A stretch of DNA of 47,698 bases. It comes from a virus. Every line of letters begins with the position of its first letter. Positions within the stretch are counted from its first letter, which is position 1. Below, in pieces: positions 39,856 through 47,587 of this stretch. The stretch covers positions 1 to 47,698 of the IMG/VR virus record IMGVR_UViG_3300009428_001375, one strand, 5' to 3'. The translations under genes were made by a program, and so were the position numbers. Under the pieces are notes generated by a model, which was given only the letters and a program-made list of their open reading frames with translations, ran no database searches and was not told the origin of the DNA.

Positions 39856-40649
39856 TGAGAATTGGTCTATTAATAATGTTGCTTTTCATGGGAGCGTGTG
39901 CAGACATAGAAGCTCCTATTAATGCTGATCCTAAAGTGCAAGGTTCACCATTAGGAAATTCATTGCAAGATATGCCAGAGCTTGATGGTGCTAAAATGAC
40001 TATAGCAGTTTATCAATTTGCTGACAAGACAGGTCAAAGAAAGCCTGCTGACAATTCAAGTTTGTCAAGTGCAGTCACACAAGGTGGCGAAGTGTGGGTT
40101 ATTAAGGCGTTACAAGATGTCGGTAACTCTACATGGTTTGAAGTAGTTGAAAGGGTCGGTCTTGATAATTTGATCAAGGAAAGACAGTTAGTGCGTAATA
40201 CAAGAGATGTTTATGAAAAGAACCTAAAGACAGGACCTACACCATTAAAGCCTATGGTGTTTGCAGGTTTAATATTAGAAGGCGGTATTGTCGGATATGA
40301 TAGCAATGTTTCTACAGGTGGAACTGGTGCTAGGTATTTGGGTATCGGAATACAGACACAATACAGAGTAGATACAGTCACAATAGTTATGAGATTAGTA
40401 AGTGTTAGCACAGGTAAAGTATTACTAAGTGTAGCCACAGAAAAAACAATAGCTAGTCATAGTAATGGCGCAGATGTATTTAAGTTTTTTGATATGGGAA
40501 CAAAATTAGTTGAGGCCGAATCTGGTTATAGCGTGAATGAACCAGTAAATTATGCAGTTAGAGCAGCGATTGAAGCTGGCGTTATTGAATTGATAAACGA
40601 AGGAGCTAAGAAAGAATTCTGGAAATTCAAGGAACAAAGCAATGAATAG
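39855..40649 (+). CDS. csgG: CsgG-like curli secretion channel lipoprotein
   Basis: A 264-aa outer-membrane lipoprotein. The lipobox ends at Cys15 (FMGAC). AVYQFADKTGQRK (about residues 52-64), the SSLSSAVTQGG turn (about 69-79) and FEVVERVGLDNLIKERQLVRNTR (about 95-117, in parts) are CsgG signatures; GGIVGYDSNVSTGGTGARYLGI (about 140-161) covers the first transmembrane hairpin. CsgG normally forms a nonameric pore in the outer membrane. The length is close to E. coli CsgG (277 aa). Next to CsgF and curlin-type genes. Confidence 0.92.
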   Translation: MRIGLLIMLLFMGACADIEAPINADPKVQGSPLGNSLQDMPELDGAKMTIAVYQFADKTGQRKPADNSSLSSAVTQGGEVWVIKALQDVGNSTWFEVVERVGLDNLIKERQLVRNTRDVYEKNLKTGPTPLKPMVFAGLILEGGIVGYDSNVSTGGTGARYLGIGIQTQYRVDTVTIVMRLVSVSTGKVLLSVATEKTIASHSNGADVFKFFDMGTKLVEAESGYSVNEPVNYAVRAAIEAGVIELINEGAKKEFWKFKEQSNE

Positions 40650-41364
40650 ACGTTTTAAAAAATATTTTTATATAACCACTATGTTAGGTCTATTGACTAG
40701 CCCTAGCTTTAGTAACGACATTTATATCTCACAAGTAGGTGATACACTAGACTTGGATATTGTGCAAGACGGACAAAACAACGTCATTGGTACCTCTGGT
40801 CAAGCTGTTGTACTTGGTAAGACGAGTAATGCTTCAGACAATATGACATTCAGTATTACACAAACAGGTAACACAAACACTATTGCCGCACAAATATTAG
40901 GTGCGACTTATACAGGTACTTGGACATTCACTGGTGATAACAGTGATGTCATATTACTTTGTAGTAGTGCTGCAATAGGTAACTGTGATAGTGTAACACT
41001 CAATATTGCGGCTGTAGGTGATAACCAAGACTACACAATCAAGATAGGCGAGAACGCATCTGGTGATGGTGCAACAGTAAACTTCACAGTAACAGACGAT
41101 GATAACATTATATCAACTGATATTGATGGAACAAGTGCAGTGGTTACTGTTACTATTAATGGTGCATCTAGTCTTGAAACAACTGACAGCACATTAGATA
41201 TTGATATTGCTGGTAACGGAGATAGTATAGGACACACTATTGTATTCAATGCTACAGGTCGAGGTCACGCAGTAGTTCTTAATCAAAGTGGTGTATACGA
41301 TAACATGATTAATCTTACCACGAATGGTGATAATCAAGCTATCAATATCACTCAATCAGACTGA
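40642..41364 (+). CDS. Curlin-repeat protein 1 (CsgA/CsgB-like)
   Basis: A 240-aa secreted protein. After a signal peptide (about residues 1-24, ending SFS), it carries curlin-type repeats with S/N-x-x-x-x-Q-x-G spacing: YISQVGD, IVQDGQNN, SITQTGNTN, and LNQSGVYDN...ININITQ-like units near the end. The middle (about 85-190) is Asp/Thr-rich with G-D-N repeats and fewer Gln. In curli such repeats stack as a beta solenoid that polymerises. It is the likely substrate of the CsgG pore beside it. Confidence 0.8.
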   Translation: MNRRFKKYFYITTMLGLLTSPSFSNDIYISQVGDTLDLDIVQDGQNNVIGTSGQAVVLGKTSNASDNMTFSITQTGNTNTIAAQILGATYTGTWTFTGDNSDVILLCSSAAIGNCDSVTLNIAAVGDNQDYTIKIGENASGDGATVNFTVTDDDNIISTDIDGTSAVVTVTINGASSLETTDSTLDIDIAGNGDSIGHTIVFNATGRGHAVVLNQSGVYDNMINLTTNGDNQAINITQSD

Positions 41365-42482
41365 TGTTGAGACTTTTATCATTACTCATAGTAATGGCAA
41401 CGCCAGTGTATGCAAACATTGGTGAGATAACTTCTGTTAATGGCAGTGGTGCTATTGAAAGAGGCGAAGATGCTATTGAAGCAGAGAAGGGCACAGGTAT
41501 TGATATGCTTGATACTGCTGTTACTGCAAATGCCAATATGCGGATTAACTTTATAGACGATACAGTAGTTGACATAACACAACATTCAAGACTTCTTATA
41601 GACGATTTTGTGTATGATCCTGCAAGTGGTAAAGGGTCTTTGGGTCTAAAGGCGACATTAGGCACTGTTCGTTATGCCAGTGGTCAGATAGCAAAGCGTA
41701 ATAGACAGAACGTAAGAATTAGAACACCTTCTGCAACTATCGGTGTTCGTGGTACTGACTTTGTTATGGTCATAGATGAAATTGGTGGATCTATGATCAC
41801 ACTATTACCTAGCTGTGATACTGCTGGAATGTGTTATGTCGGAGAAATAACTGTCGAAACTGATGCTGGTTTTGTTTTATTAAACCAAGCCTTTCAAGCC
41901 ACAATAGCTTCCAATAGCATGAGTCCCCCAACAAAACCTTTATTATTAGACCTTGACGAATCCATGATAAATTCTTTATTGTTGTTGCGTAAAGTCAAAC
42001 CATATGAAGAAGAAGTGGCAAAAATATTAAAGAAGAAAATTAAAGATGCAGACTTCTTAGGACTAGACTTCCTTCAATTCGATGGACTAGACTATGATGC
42101 ATTGACTGAGGAACTAGAAGGTATTTGGTTGACGGCATTAGATAACACTGACAGTCTATTACAAGACATGCTTATAGACATGCTAGATCAGCTTAATTCA
42201 GCTTTGATGCAATTGTTTTTAGATGAGCTTGCCACACAGAACTCGTCTATGTTGAGAAGAGAACAAAATGTGTACGGATTTGATCCTACGACTGGTATTA
42301 CTTTAATGAACCAAAGCCCTAACTGGGTGTTTTCAAGACGTGACGACAACGGAAATAACTTTGTAGAGTTAACTTTAAATCAAGGATATGGATATACCAT
42401 AGACCTAAAACAAGGAGGCTGGGAATTGTATGACTATAGGTTGGGCGACAACACTGGTAATTCTATTAACATTACCCAATAG
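41364..42482 (+). CDS. FecR-domain periplasmic protein with curlin-like C-terminus
   Basis: A 372-aa secreted protein: signal peptide (about 1-17), then a FecR domain (about 25-175) with NIGEITSVNGSG, INFIDDTVVDITQHS and RTPSATIGVRGTDFVM, the last being the usual FecR signature. A helical region (about 195-300) follows. The last residues, YRLGDNTGNSINITQ, look like a curlin repeat. FecR-domain proteins often sit beside CHASE2 cyclases in bacteria, and a CHASE2 cyclase is encoded two genes downstream. It could anchor or sense the fibre. Confidence 0.85.
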   Translation: MLRLLSLLIVMATPVYANIGEITSVNGSGAIERGEDAIEAEKGTGIDMLDTAVTANANMRINFIDDTVVDITQHSRLLIDDFVYDPASGKGSLGLKATLGTVRYASGQIAKRNRQNVRIRTPSATIGVRGTDFVMVIDEIGGSMITLLPSCDTAGMCYVGEITVETDAGFVLLNQAFQATIASNSMSPPTKPLLLDLDESMINSLLLLRKVKPYEEEVAKILKKKIKDADFLGLDFLQFDGLDYDALTEELEGIWLTALDNTDSLLQDMLIDMLDQLNSALMQLFLDELATQNSSMLRREQNVYGFDPTTGITLMNQSPNWVFSRRDDNGNNFVELTLNQGYGYTIDLKQGGWELYDYRLGDNTGNSINITQ

Positions 42483-42849
42483 CCTTTGGGCTAACGAACT
42501 GATATTAAGCCAAGTCGGTAATGACTTTACGTTGAATGTCGATCAAGATGGTAATAATCACAGTATCACATTCGATGTTGATGGTAATAATAATACTGCA
42601 AATATCACACAAACAGGTGCAGACAAAACTATGATCTTAGATTTTGAAGGCAATCCACACAACTTTAATGGCACTCAAACTGGTAGTGGCAACCATTATG
42701 TCTATATAGATATTAATACACCCAATAATCGTGGCACTGCACAAATAAAATCTACTCAAACAGGAAGCACAAGTCAAAGCTACACTATTACAGGTACTTG
42801 CTCTAGTTATAATGGGTGTGCTTTGAATGTGACTCAAACAGGTAATTGA
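42430..42849 (+). CDS. Curlin-repeat protein 2 (CsgA/CsgB-like)
   Basis: A 139-aa secreted protein with signal peptide (about residues 1-21, ending LWA). The mature chain has curlin-type repeats: LILSQVGNDF, VDQDGNNHSI, ITQTGADK, GTQTGSGNH, STQTGSTSQ and a final VTQTGN. Q-T-G and N-x-x-x-I spacing is clear. There are two Cys near 127 and 134. It overlaps the FecR-domain gene by 53 nt and is directly followed by the cyclase gene. It may be the nucleator (CsgB-like) partner of curlin 1. Confidence 0.8.
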   Translation: MTIGWATTLVILLTLPNSLWANELILSQVGNDFTLNVDQDGNNHSITFDVDGNNNTANITQTGADKTMILDFEGNPHNFNGTQTGSGNHYVYIDINTPNNRGTAQIKSTQTGSTSQSYTITGTCSSYNGCALNVTQTGN

Positions 42850-42850
42850 T

Positions 42851-44887
42851 ATGAAAAAACTATTAAGTCCTTGGTGGGCATTAATCACTCTTATGGCATT
42901 AGTTTATATATTTGCTGTACCATCTAGCTTTGTTCAGAGTGTTAAACTAAACTACTTTGACACGCTTATAGTCAACCAAGAGCCTGTGCAAAACAATATA
43001 TTCGTTGCAGAGATAGACGAAGCCACATTAGACAAGTACGGACAATATCCTTTCCCACGTAAAATATATGGCGATATAATAAGAGACTTATATGATAGAG
43101 GTGCTGGACTTGTCGTATGGAATATTATGATGCCAGAAGAAGATCGCTTTGGTGGTGACGATTATATGGCAGATGTCATGCTAGAACTGCCAGTCGTATT
43201 GCCTAGTAGACCTAGTAATAAAACAAAGAACGAGCCTATTAATCCAGGGGCGGCTATCATTAATGCTGATTACCTTGATGTGTTATTACCTTATGGTGGC
43301 ATTATTGCAAACGTTCCTGTTATAGAATATGCATCTGTTGGTGCTGGTATTGTATCTACAGAACCAGAAATTGATGGTGTAGTAAGGCGTATGTCCACAG
43401 TAGCAGTTGTTGATGGTACGTTATATCCAAGCCTTGCTTTAGAGACGTTACGTGTTCTTGCTGGAGATACAAACTTTCAGATTAAGTTACAACCCAATGG
43501 TGTAGAGAAAATGAGAATACCAAAATTTGGTATTATTCCTACTGATAATGAGGGTCGTGTATGGATTGATTGGAGTCAAAAAAGCCAGAATGTATCCATA
43601 GCAGATCTTCCTGATAATTTTAATGGTGCTATTGTTATTGTAGATGTGACTGCATCGGGTATATCTAATCCAATACCAACGGCTTCAGGCAGTGTATTTG
43701 CTGGTGAAACACAAGCGGCGGTATTGGGAACGATGATAGCAGGCACAAACATCAATAGACCAGACTGGGCTACGTCAGTGGAGCTAATTTGCCTTCTAGT
43801 GGGGTCTTTACTGCTTATTATTCTAAGTCGTTGGATGATAATAGGTTTAATAACAACGTTTATTCTTATTGGGTCTATTGTGCCATACTCTATGTACGCC
43901 TATGCGACAGACAAGATATTAATAGATGTAAGCGCACCTGTTATAACATTTGTTATAATAGCTTTGCAAGTTTATGGTATTAAGTTTGTTCGTGAGTTCC
44001 TAGAGAAACAAGCGATTAAAAAACAGTTTGCTGGCTACGCTTCTAAAGAAGTTGTGGAGATACTACAAAAAAACCCATCTCTTATTAAAGATGGTACTAA
44101 GAAAGAAGTTTCTATATGCTTCTCAGATCTACGTGGATTTACACCTTTAGGAGAATCATTTGGTGATAACGTAAAAGGACTAACATTGATTATGAATAGT
44201 TACATGGATGCTATTACAAAACCTGTGCTTGAAGCCAATGGTATGATTATTAAATATATTGGTGACGCTTCAATGCATATTCATAATGCGCCTATGGAAG
44301 ATCCTAATCACCCTAAAACTGCCGTACAAACAGGACTAAACATGTTAAAAGCAGTGGAGAAGTTTAATGAGTATATTATATCCGAAGGGAGACCGCCTGT
44401 GGGTATGGGTGCTGGTATCAATACTGGTCTCGGTTACATTGGAGAAATGGGATCGACAGCCAGACACTCCTACGACATTCTTGGAGATGCTGTTAGCACC
44501 GCCGCAAGACTTGAATCCGCATGTAAAGGTTATGGAGTTGTATTGATTGTAGGACCTGCAACATACAAAGTCACCAAGGACGATTTCTTTTATTTAAAAC
44601 TAGATGATTTAGCAGTGAAGGGTAAGACTGTAGGACTAGAAATATATACAGTCTTTGATGACATTAAAACACATTACAAGAAAAGTAAAAAGATGCACAA
44701 CATAATGCATGAGCATTATCGTGCACAAGAATTTGACGATGCACTCAGTATGTGCCACACTTTACAAAAGCATTTTGACGAAAGAATGGATGGCTATTAT
44801 GAAATGTGGATTGAACGATGTGAGTTTATGAAAACACAGAAACTACCAAAAGACTGGGATGGAATTTTCGTCGCCACTACTAAATAA
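42851..44887 (+). CDS. CHASE2-domain class III adenylate cyclase
   Basis: A 678-aa membrane protein. One N-terminal helix (about 8-27) and a periplasmic CHASE2 sensor (about 30-300) are followed by three helices (about 302-375) and a C-terminal class III cyclase (about 415-605). Metal-binding Asp426 (FSDLRGFT) and Asp472 (KYIGD), adenine-selecting Lys468 and Asp542, and transition-state Arg553 are present. The Asn usual before AAR (V-N-x-A-x-R) is Ser549. It probably makes cAMP in response to a periplasmic signal; the Asn-to-Ser change may lower activity. Confidence 0.88.
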   Translation: MKKLLSPWWALITLMALVYIFAVPSSFVQSVKLNYFDTLIVNQEPVQNNIFVAEIDEATLDKYGQYPFPRKIYGDIIRDLYDRGAGLVVWNIMMPEEDRFGGDDYMADVMLELPVVLPSRPSNKTKNEPINPGAAIINADYLDVLLPYGGIIANVPVIEYASVGAGIVSTEPEIDGVVRRMSTVAVVDGTLYPSLALETLRVLAGDTNFQIKLQPNGVEKMRIPKFGIIPTDNEGRVWIDWSQKSQNVSIADLPDNFNGAIVIVDVTASGISNPIPTASGSVFAGETQAAVLGTMIAGTNINRPDWATSVELICLLVGSLLLIILSRWMIIGLITTFILIGSIVPYSMYAYATDKILIDVSAPVITFVIIALQVYGIKFVREFLEKQAIKKQFAGYASKEVVEILQKNPSLIKDGTKKEVSICFSDLRGFTPLGESFGDNVKGLTLIMNSYMDAITKPVLEANGMIIKYIGDASMHIHNAPMEDPNHPKTAVQTGLNMLKAVEKFNEYIISEGRPPVGMGAGINTGLGYIGEMGSTARHSYDILGDAVSTAARLESACKGYGVVLIVGPATYKVTKDDFFYLKLDDLAVKGKTVGLEIYTVFDDIKTHYKKSKKMHNIMHEHYRAQEFDDALSMCHTLQKHFDERMDGYYEMWIERCEFMKTQKLPKDWDGIFVATTK

Positions 44888-44895
44888 GGAAAGAA

Positions 44896-45618
44896 ATGGA
44901 AAATATTAAACGAAGCCACGAAATGGCTATAATTGCTAAAGTTGCATACGAAGATAAGGCTAAAGCAAAAGCAGTATTCGAGGCAATGGGATATAGCAAA
45001 CATGAGTTCATTGAACATAATGGAGCGCAGTGCCACGTCGTATGGAACGATGAAGAAGTAATCATTGGATTTCGTGGAACTGAGCCTGATGAATTTTCAG
45101 ATATTAAAGCAGACCTTAACGCTATACCAAAAAAATGGGAAGCTGGTGGTTTGGTTCACAAAGGATTTTGCAATGAGCTAGACAAGGTTTGGACACAACT
45201 ATCTTTGGTATTAAAAAAAGAACTGAAAGATCGTAAACTCTTTATCACAGGTCACTCATTGGGTGCGGCTATGGCAACCTTGGCGGCAAGTAAACTAGAG
45301 AAATCCTGTACTTGCCTATACACATACGGAAGTCCTAAAGCTGGGAGTAGAAGTTTTGTTAAGTCTATCGACGTACTACATTACCGCTTTGTTAATAATA
45401 ACGACGTTGTGGCAAAAGTACCATTTTCGTTTCTTGGATACAGACACCACGGAGAACTACGTTACATAAACTACTATGGTAACATAAGAAAGATGACTAA
45501 ATGGCAAAGAGTCAAAGACCAATTCAGAGGTCGGTGGCGTGCTATAAAGAAATGGCAAATGTTCGATGGTGCTTATGACCATGGGATGGATAATTATAAA
45601 AAATATTTAGGAAAATAA
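44896..45618 (+). CDS. Class 3 lipase-like alpha/beta hydrolase
   Basis: A 240-aa protein with a lipase class 3 triad: Ser121 in GHSLGAA, Asp170 in NNDVVAKVP, His229 in YDHGMDNY. The oxyanion segment GFRGTEPDEFSD (about residues 58-69) is also typical. No signal peptide is seen, so it acts in the cytoplasm or leaves with lysis proteins. It may attack membrane lipids during lysis or recycle them. AAGGAAAG lies before the ATG. Confidence 0.88.
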   Translation: MENIKRSHEMAIIAKVAYEDKAKAKAVFEAMGYSKHEFIEHNGAQCHVVWNDEEVIIGFRGTEPDEFSDIKADLNAIPKKWEAGGLVHKGFCNELDKVWTQLSLVLKKELKDRKLFITGHSLGAAMATLAASKLEKSCTCLYTYGSPKAGSRSFVKSIDVLHYRFVNNNDVVAKVPFSFLGYRHHGELRYINYYGNIRKMTKWQRVKDQFRGRWRAIKKWQMFDGAYDHGMDNYKKYLGK

Positions 45619-45621
45619 AAA

Positions 45622-46083
45622 ATGTATGAATATAGATCTACCATTAATAAAATAATAGACGGAGATACAGTCGATGTTGACATTGATTTGGGATTTGGTG
45701 TTGTACTTTCGAATGAGCGTGTTCGTATTATGGGTATTGATACACCTGAAAGTCGAACTAGTGATAAAGTCGAAAAAGTATTTGGTCTTGCCGCAAAATA
45801 CAGATTGAAAGAGCTATTGGGTGCTAAACCAATTCTTAAGACTGTGATGACTAAAAAGGGAGAAGATATGAAGGGTAAGTTTGGTCGTATCCTAGGTGAC
45901 TTTCTCACAGATGATGGTGTGCGAATTACACAAATAATGATTGACGAAGGCCATGCCGTACCATATACAGGTCAGAATAAAGATGATGTACTAGAACTAC
46001 ACATGATTAATAGAAAAAGACTAATAAGCGAAGGGGTAGTTGACGAGCAAGCAGTTCTTTACGCTGCATCATTTAATAAATGA
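45622..46083 (+). CDS. Staphylococcal-nuclease-like endonuclease
   Basis: A 153-aa nuclease of the SNase (TNase) family. IDGDTVDVDIDLGFG (about residues 11-25) contains the conserved Asp pair, RVRIMGIDTPESR (about 34-46) holds the catalytic Arg and Glu, and KFGRILGDF (about 87-95) holds the second Arg. No signal peptide is visible, so it would act inside the cell, perhaps on host DNA or RNA. Its stop overlaps the next start. Confidence 0.88.
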   Translation: MYEYRSTINKIIDGDTVDVDIDLGFGVVLSNERVRIMGIDTPESRTSDKVEKVFGLAAKYRLKELLGAKPILKTVMTKKGEDMKGKFGRILGDFLTDDGVRITQIMIDEGHAVPYTGQNKDDVLELHMINRKRLISEGVVDEQAVLYAASFNK

Positions 46084-46343
46084 TGGGGTTATTTGATAGC
46101 ACTCTATGGATATACACTAGTATTATTGGTGCGTGTCTTGGTGCGGCGTTCTTGGCATACTTTAAGGACACACGTGCTGGTCTTTGGTCGTACAGACAAT
46201 TAGATAAGGTGTTAAATTATCTTGTTGTGAAGTGGGGTTGGAATTGGTTACAACAACCAGACGATGTTTGGAGAAAGAAGTATCCGCATGTAACTAAAAA
46301 AATTGATGAATTAGAAAAACGTATAAAGGAATTAGAAAAATGA
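46080..46343 (+). CDS. Small membrane protein with C-terminal coiled coil
   Basis: An 87-aa protein (MMGLFDSTLWIYTSIIGACLG...) with one membrane helix (about residues 8-29) and a charged C-terminal helix (KKIDELEKRIKELEK). Start: ATG 46080 or 46083; both overlap the nuclease stop. Tightly coupled to neighbours. The function is unknown. Confidence 0.6.
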   Translation: MMGLFDSTLWIYTSIIGACLGAAFLAYFKDTRAGLWSYRQLDKVLNYLVVKWGWNWLQQPDDVWRKKYPHVTKKIDELEKRIKELEK

Positions 46344-46501
46344 AAGATTGGATCAAGGCTAGGAAAAATGAACGAACTACTTTAGACGGCACTGTTATGA
46401 TAGGTGCAGGTATTGCATTTCTCATACTAGGACCTCTTGCAGTGATAGCCGCATATGCAGTTATTGTATATGGAGTAGTAGTCGTAATCAAAAAAGATTA
46501 A
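46340..46501 (+). CDS. 53-aa membrane protein
   Basis: A short ORF (MKDWIKARKNERTTLDGTVM...) with a basic N-terminus and one long hydrophobic segment (about residues 18-50), probably two membrane helices with a GP turn. It overlaps the previous gene by 4 nt. I recall similar tiny membrane proteins in marine T4-like phages. The function is unknown. Confidence 0.6.
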   Translation: MKDWIKARKNERTTLDGTVMIGAGIAFLILGPLAVIAAYAVIVYGVVVVIKKD

Positions 46502-46520
46502 AACGAATACAAAATTATTG

Positions 46521-46549
46521 AAAAAGGGGGTTGACAGCTCCCTTTTTTT
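46521..46549 (+). terminator. Second terminator with a promoter -35 in its loop
   Basis: AAAAAGGGGGT (46521-46531) pairs with GCTCCCTTTTT (46537-46547), with G-U pairs at the top, loop TGACA, then more T. It is built like the element at 37429. It closes the curli/lipase/nuclease block. Confidence 0.8.
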
Positions 46550-46559
46550 ATTGTAGAAG
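46531..46559 (+). promoter_or_regulatory. Promoter overlapping the terminator
   Basis: Perfect TTGACA (46531-46536), 17-base spacer and TAGAAG (46554-46559). The -10 is weaker, but the leader downstream (GTATGTATAAGTTA...AATAAAAGGGTA) is nearly identical to that after the promoter at 47520. Confidence 0.55.
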
Positions 46560-46597
46560 TATGTATAAGTTAGTTAATAAAAGGGTATTATAAAATG
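46554..46597 (+). repeat. Promoter-leader repeat, copy 1
   Basis: About 44 bases from the -10 through the start codon nearly match 47543-47587: GTATGTATAAGTTA, then AATAAAAGGGTA, then a short variable stretch and ATG. A shared promoter-leader cassette gives both genes the same start and ribosome site (AAAAGGG). Confidence 0.75.
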
Positions 46598-46771
46598 GCT
46601 ACGTTTGAAAAAGTAACTAAAAAAGAATTGTTTATGTGGCAGGCTCCTGCATTTAACTTTGAATTGAGTGCAGACCAATTGCTTAAGAAAGCGTTAAAAG
46701 CAGGCTTTGTTACAAAAACTGGTGATGATGAGTACCTAGTAAATGATAACTTTTATGAGTATTCCGAGTAG
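46595..46771 (+). CDS. 58-aa early-type phage protein
   Basis: A short ORF (MATFEKVTKKELFMWQAP...) with AAAAGGG about 10 nt upstream, within the repeated leader. The protein is helical and mixed in charge. The function is unknown. It is likely to be expressed early. Confidence 0.6.
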   Translation: MATFEKVTKKELFMWQAPAFNFELSADQLLKKALKAGFVTKTGDDEYLVNDNFYEYSE

Positions 46772-46811
46772 TCAAAATAGTGAGTGATGGATTTAAAATG
46801 GGAGAGTTTAA

Positions 46812-46985
46812 ATGAATAGTTATGAAGTAGTTTTTGATGGTGAGTATGGAGTTGTATTCGACACTATTGAAGCCAAAGATAGCAAAGACTTGTTGTCTAA
46901 GTTGTGTGCTGAGTATCCAGAAGACATTGGTGCAGATGGTTGTTATTATGACACCAACGGAGATGAATTTCCTATTGACTGGTAA
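46812..46985 (+). CDS. 57-aa acidic early-type protein
   Basis: A short ORF (MNSYEVVFDGEYGVVFDT...) with GGGAGAG as ribosome site. It is acidic (about 14 Asp and Glu) with two Cys (32 and 44). Possibly a small inhibitor of host function, as often for such genes; nothing shows this directly. Confidence 0.6.
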   Translation: MNSYEVVFDGEYGVVFDTIEAKDSKDLLSKLCAEYPEDIGADGCYYDTNGDEFPIDW

Positions 46986-47018
46986 AAAAAATAAATTAGA
47001 AAGGTTAATATTTAGGGG

Positions 47019-47047
47019 TTGACAACATTAAAATGATTATCTATAAA
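47019..47047 (+). promoter_or_regulatory. Strong sigma70-like promoter
   Basis: Perfect TTGACA (47019-47024), 17-base spacer, TATAAA (47042-47047). It is 40 bases before the start codon at 47088. Confidence 0.75.
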
Positions 47048-47087
47048 ATAAGAGTGAGTTAATCAAAAGTCTTTGAAAGGACAGAAA

Positions 47088-47339
47088 ATGAAAATAGTAG
47101 ACATCAAAAATGCAATGATAGAAATGAGCCAATCAGAGCTTTCACAAATTATCAATATAGCTCAACAGATTAAATCTATCTCTGCTCAAGTGACTTTCAA
47201 CGTAGGCGACTCAGTATGGGTTGTGCAAAAAACAAAACGCACTTCTGGTATTATTGAAAAAATGAACAGTAAAAAAGCAGTCGTTTCTATGCGCGGTTCT
47301 AAGTACAACGTACCTTTCACAATGCTAGAAGCTGCATAA
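47088..47339 (+). CDS. Small phage protein with KOW/SH3-like C-terminal motif
   Basis: An 83-aa protein. The helical N-terminus (residues 1-32) precedes a small beta domain, VGDSVWVVQKTKRTSGIIEKM...KKAVVSMRGSKYNVP (about 40-78, in parts), which resembles KOW/SH3-like barrels that bind RNA or protein. AAAGGAC lies 9 nt before the ATG at 47088. Many T4-like phages carry a version of it. Overlaps the next start by one base. Confidence 0.65.
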   Translation: MKIVDIKNAMIEMSQSELSQIINIAQQIKSISAQVTFNVGDSVWVVQKTKRTSGIIEKMNSKKAVVSMRGSKYNVPFTMLEAA

Positions 47340-47470
47340 TGAGTAATAAAGTAAAAAGTCGTCACCAAGAAGGTGTATGGAACAATCCTGTAAAGATGCA
47401 AATGATAGTCGATAACAAAGGGTGGAAGCCTACAGTTTTAGCAGTTAAGTTGTCAACAAAGAAACCATAA
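47339..47470 (+). CDS. 43-aa basic protein
   Basis: A tiny ORF (MSNKVKSRHQEGVWNNPVK...) coupled to the preceding stop (TAATG). It is basic and ends STKKP. It is supported mainly by the coupling; the function is unknown. Confidence 0.5.
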   Translation: MSNKVKSRHQEGVWNNPVKMQMIVDNKGWKPTVLAVKLSTKKP

Positions 47471-47519
47471 TCTAAATTTTATGTTGTGAAAGAAAGTGTA
47501 AAAATCTGAAAAATTAATC

Positions 47520-47548
47520 TTGACAACATCACAGCGATTCGCTATAAA
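47520..47548 (+). promoter_or_regulatory. Strong sigma70-like promoter
   Basis: Perfect TTGACA (47520-47525), 17-base spacer, TATAAA (47543-47548). This is the best promoter match in the last block. Confidence 0.8.
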
Positions 47549-47587
47549 GTATGTATAAGTTAATTAATAAAAGGGTACTACAGAATG
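47543..47587 (+). repeat. Promoter-leader repeat, copy 2
   Basis: Second copy of the promoter-leader cassette at 46554-46597. The match runs from the -10 region to the start codon with few differences. Confidence 0.75.
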
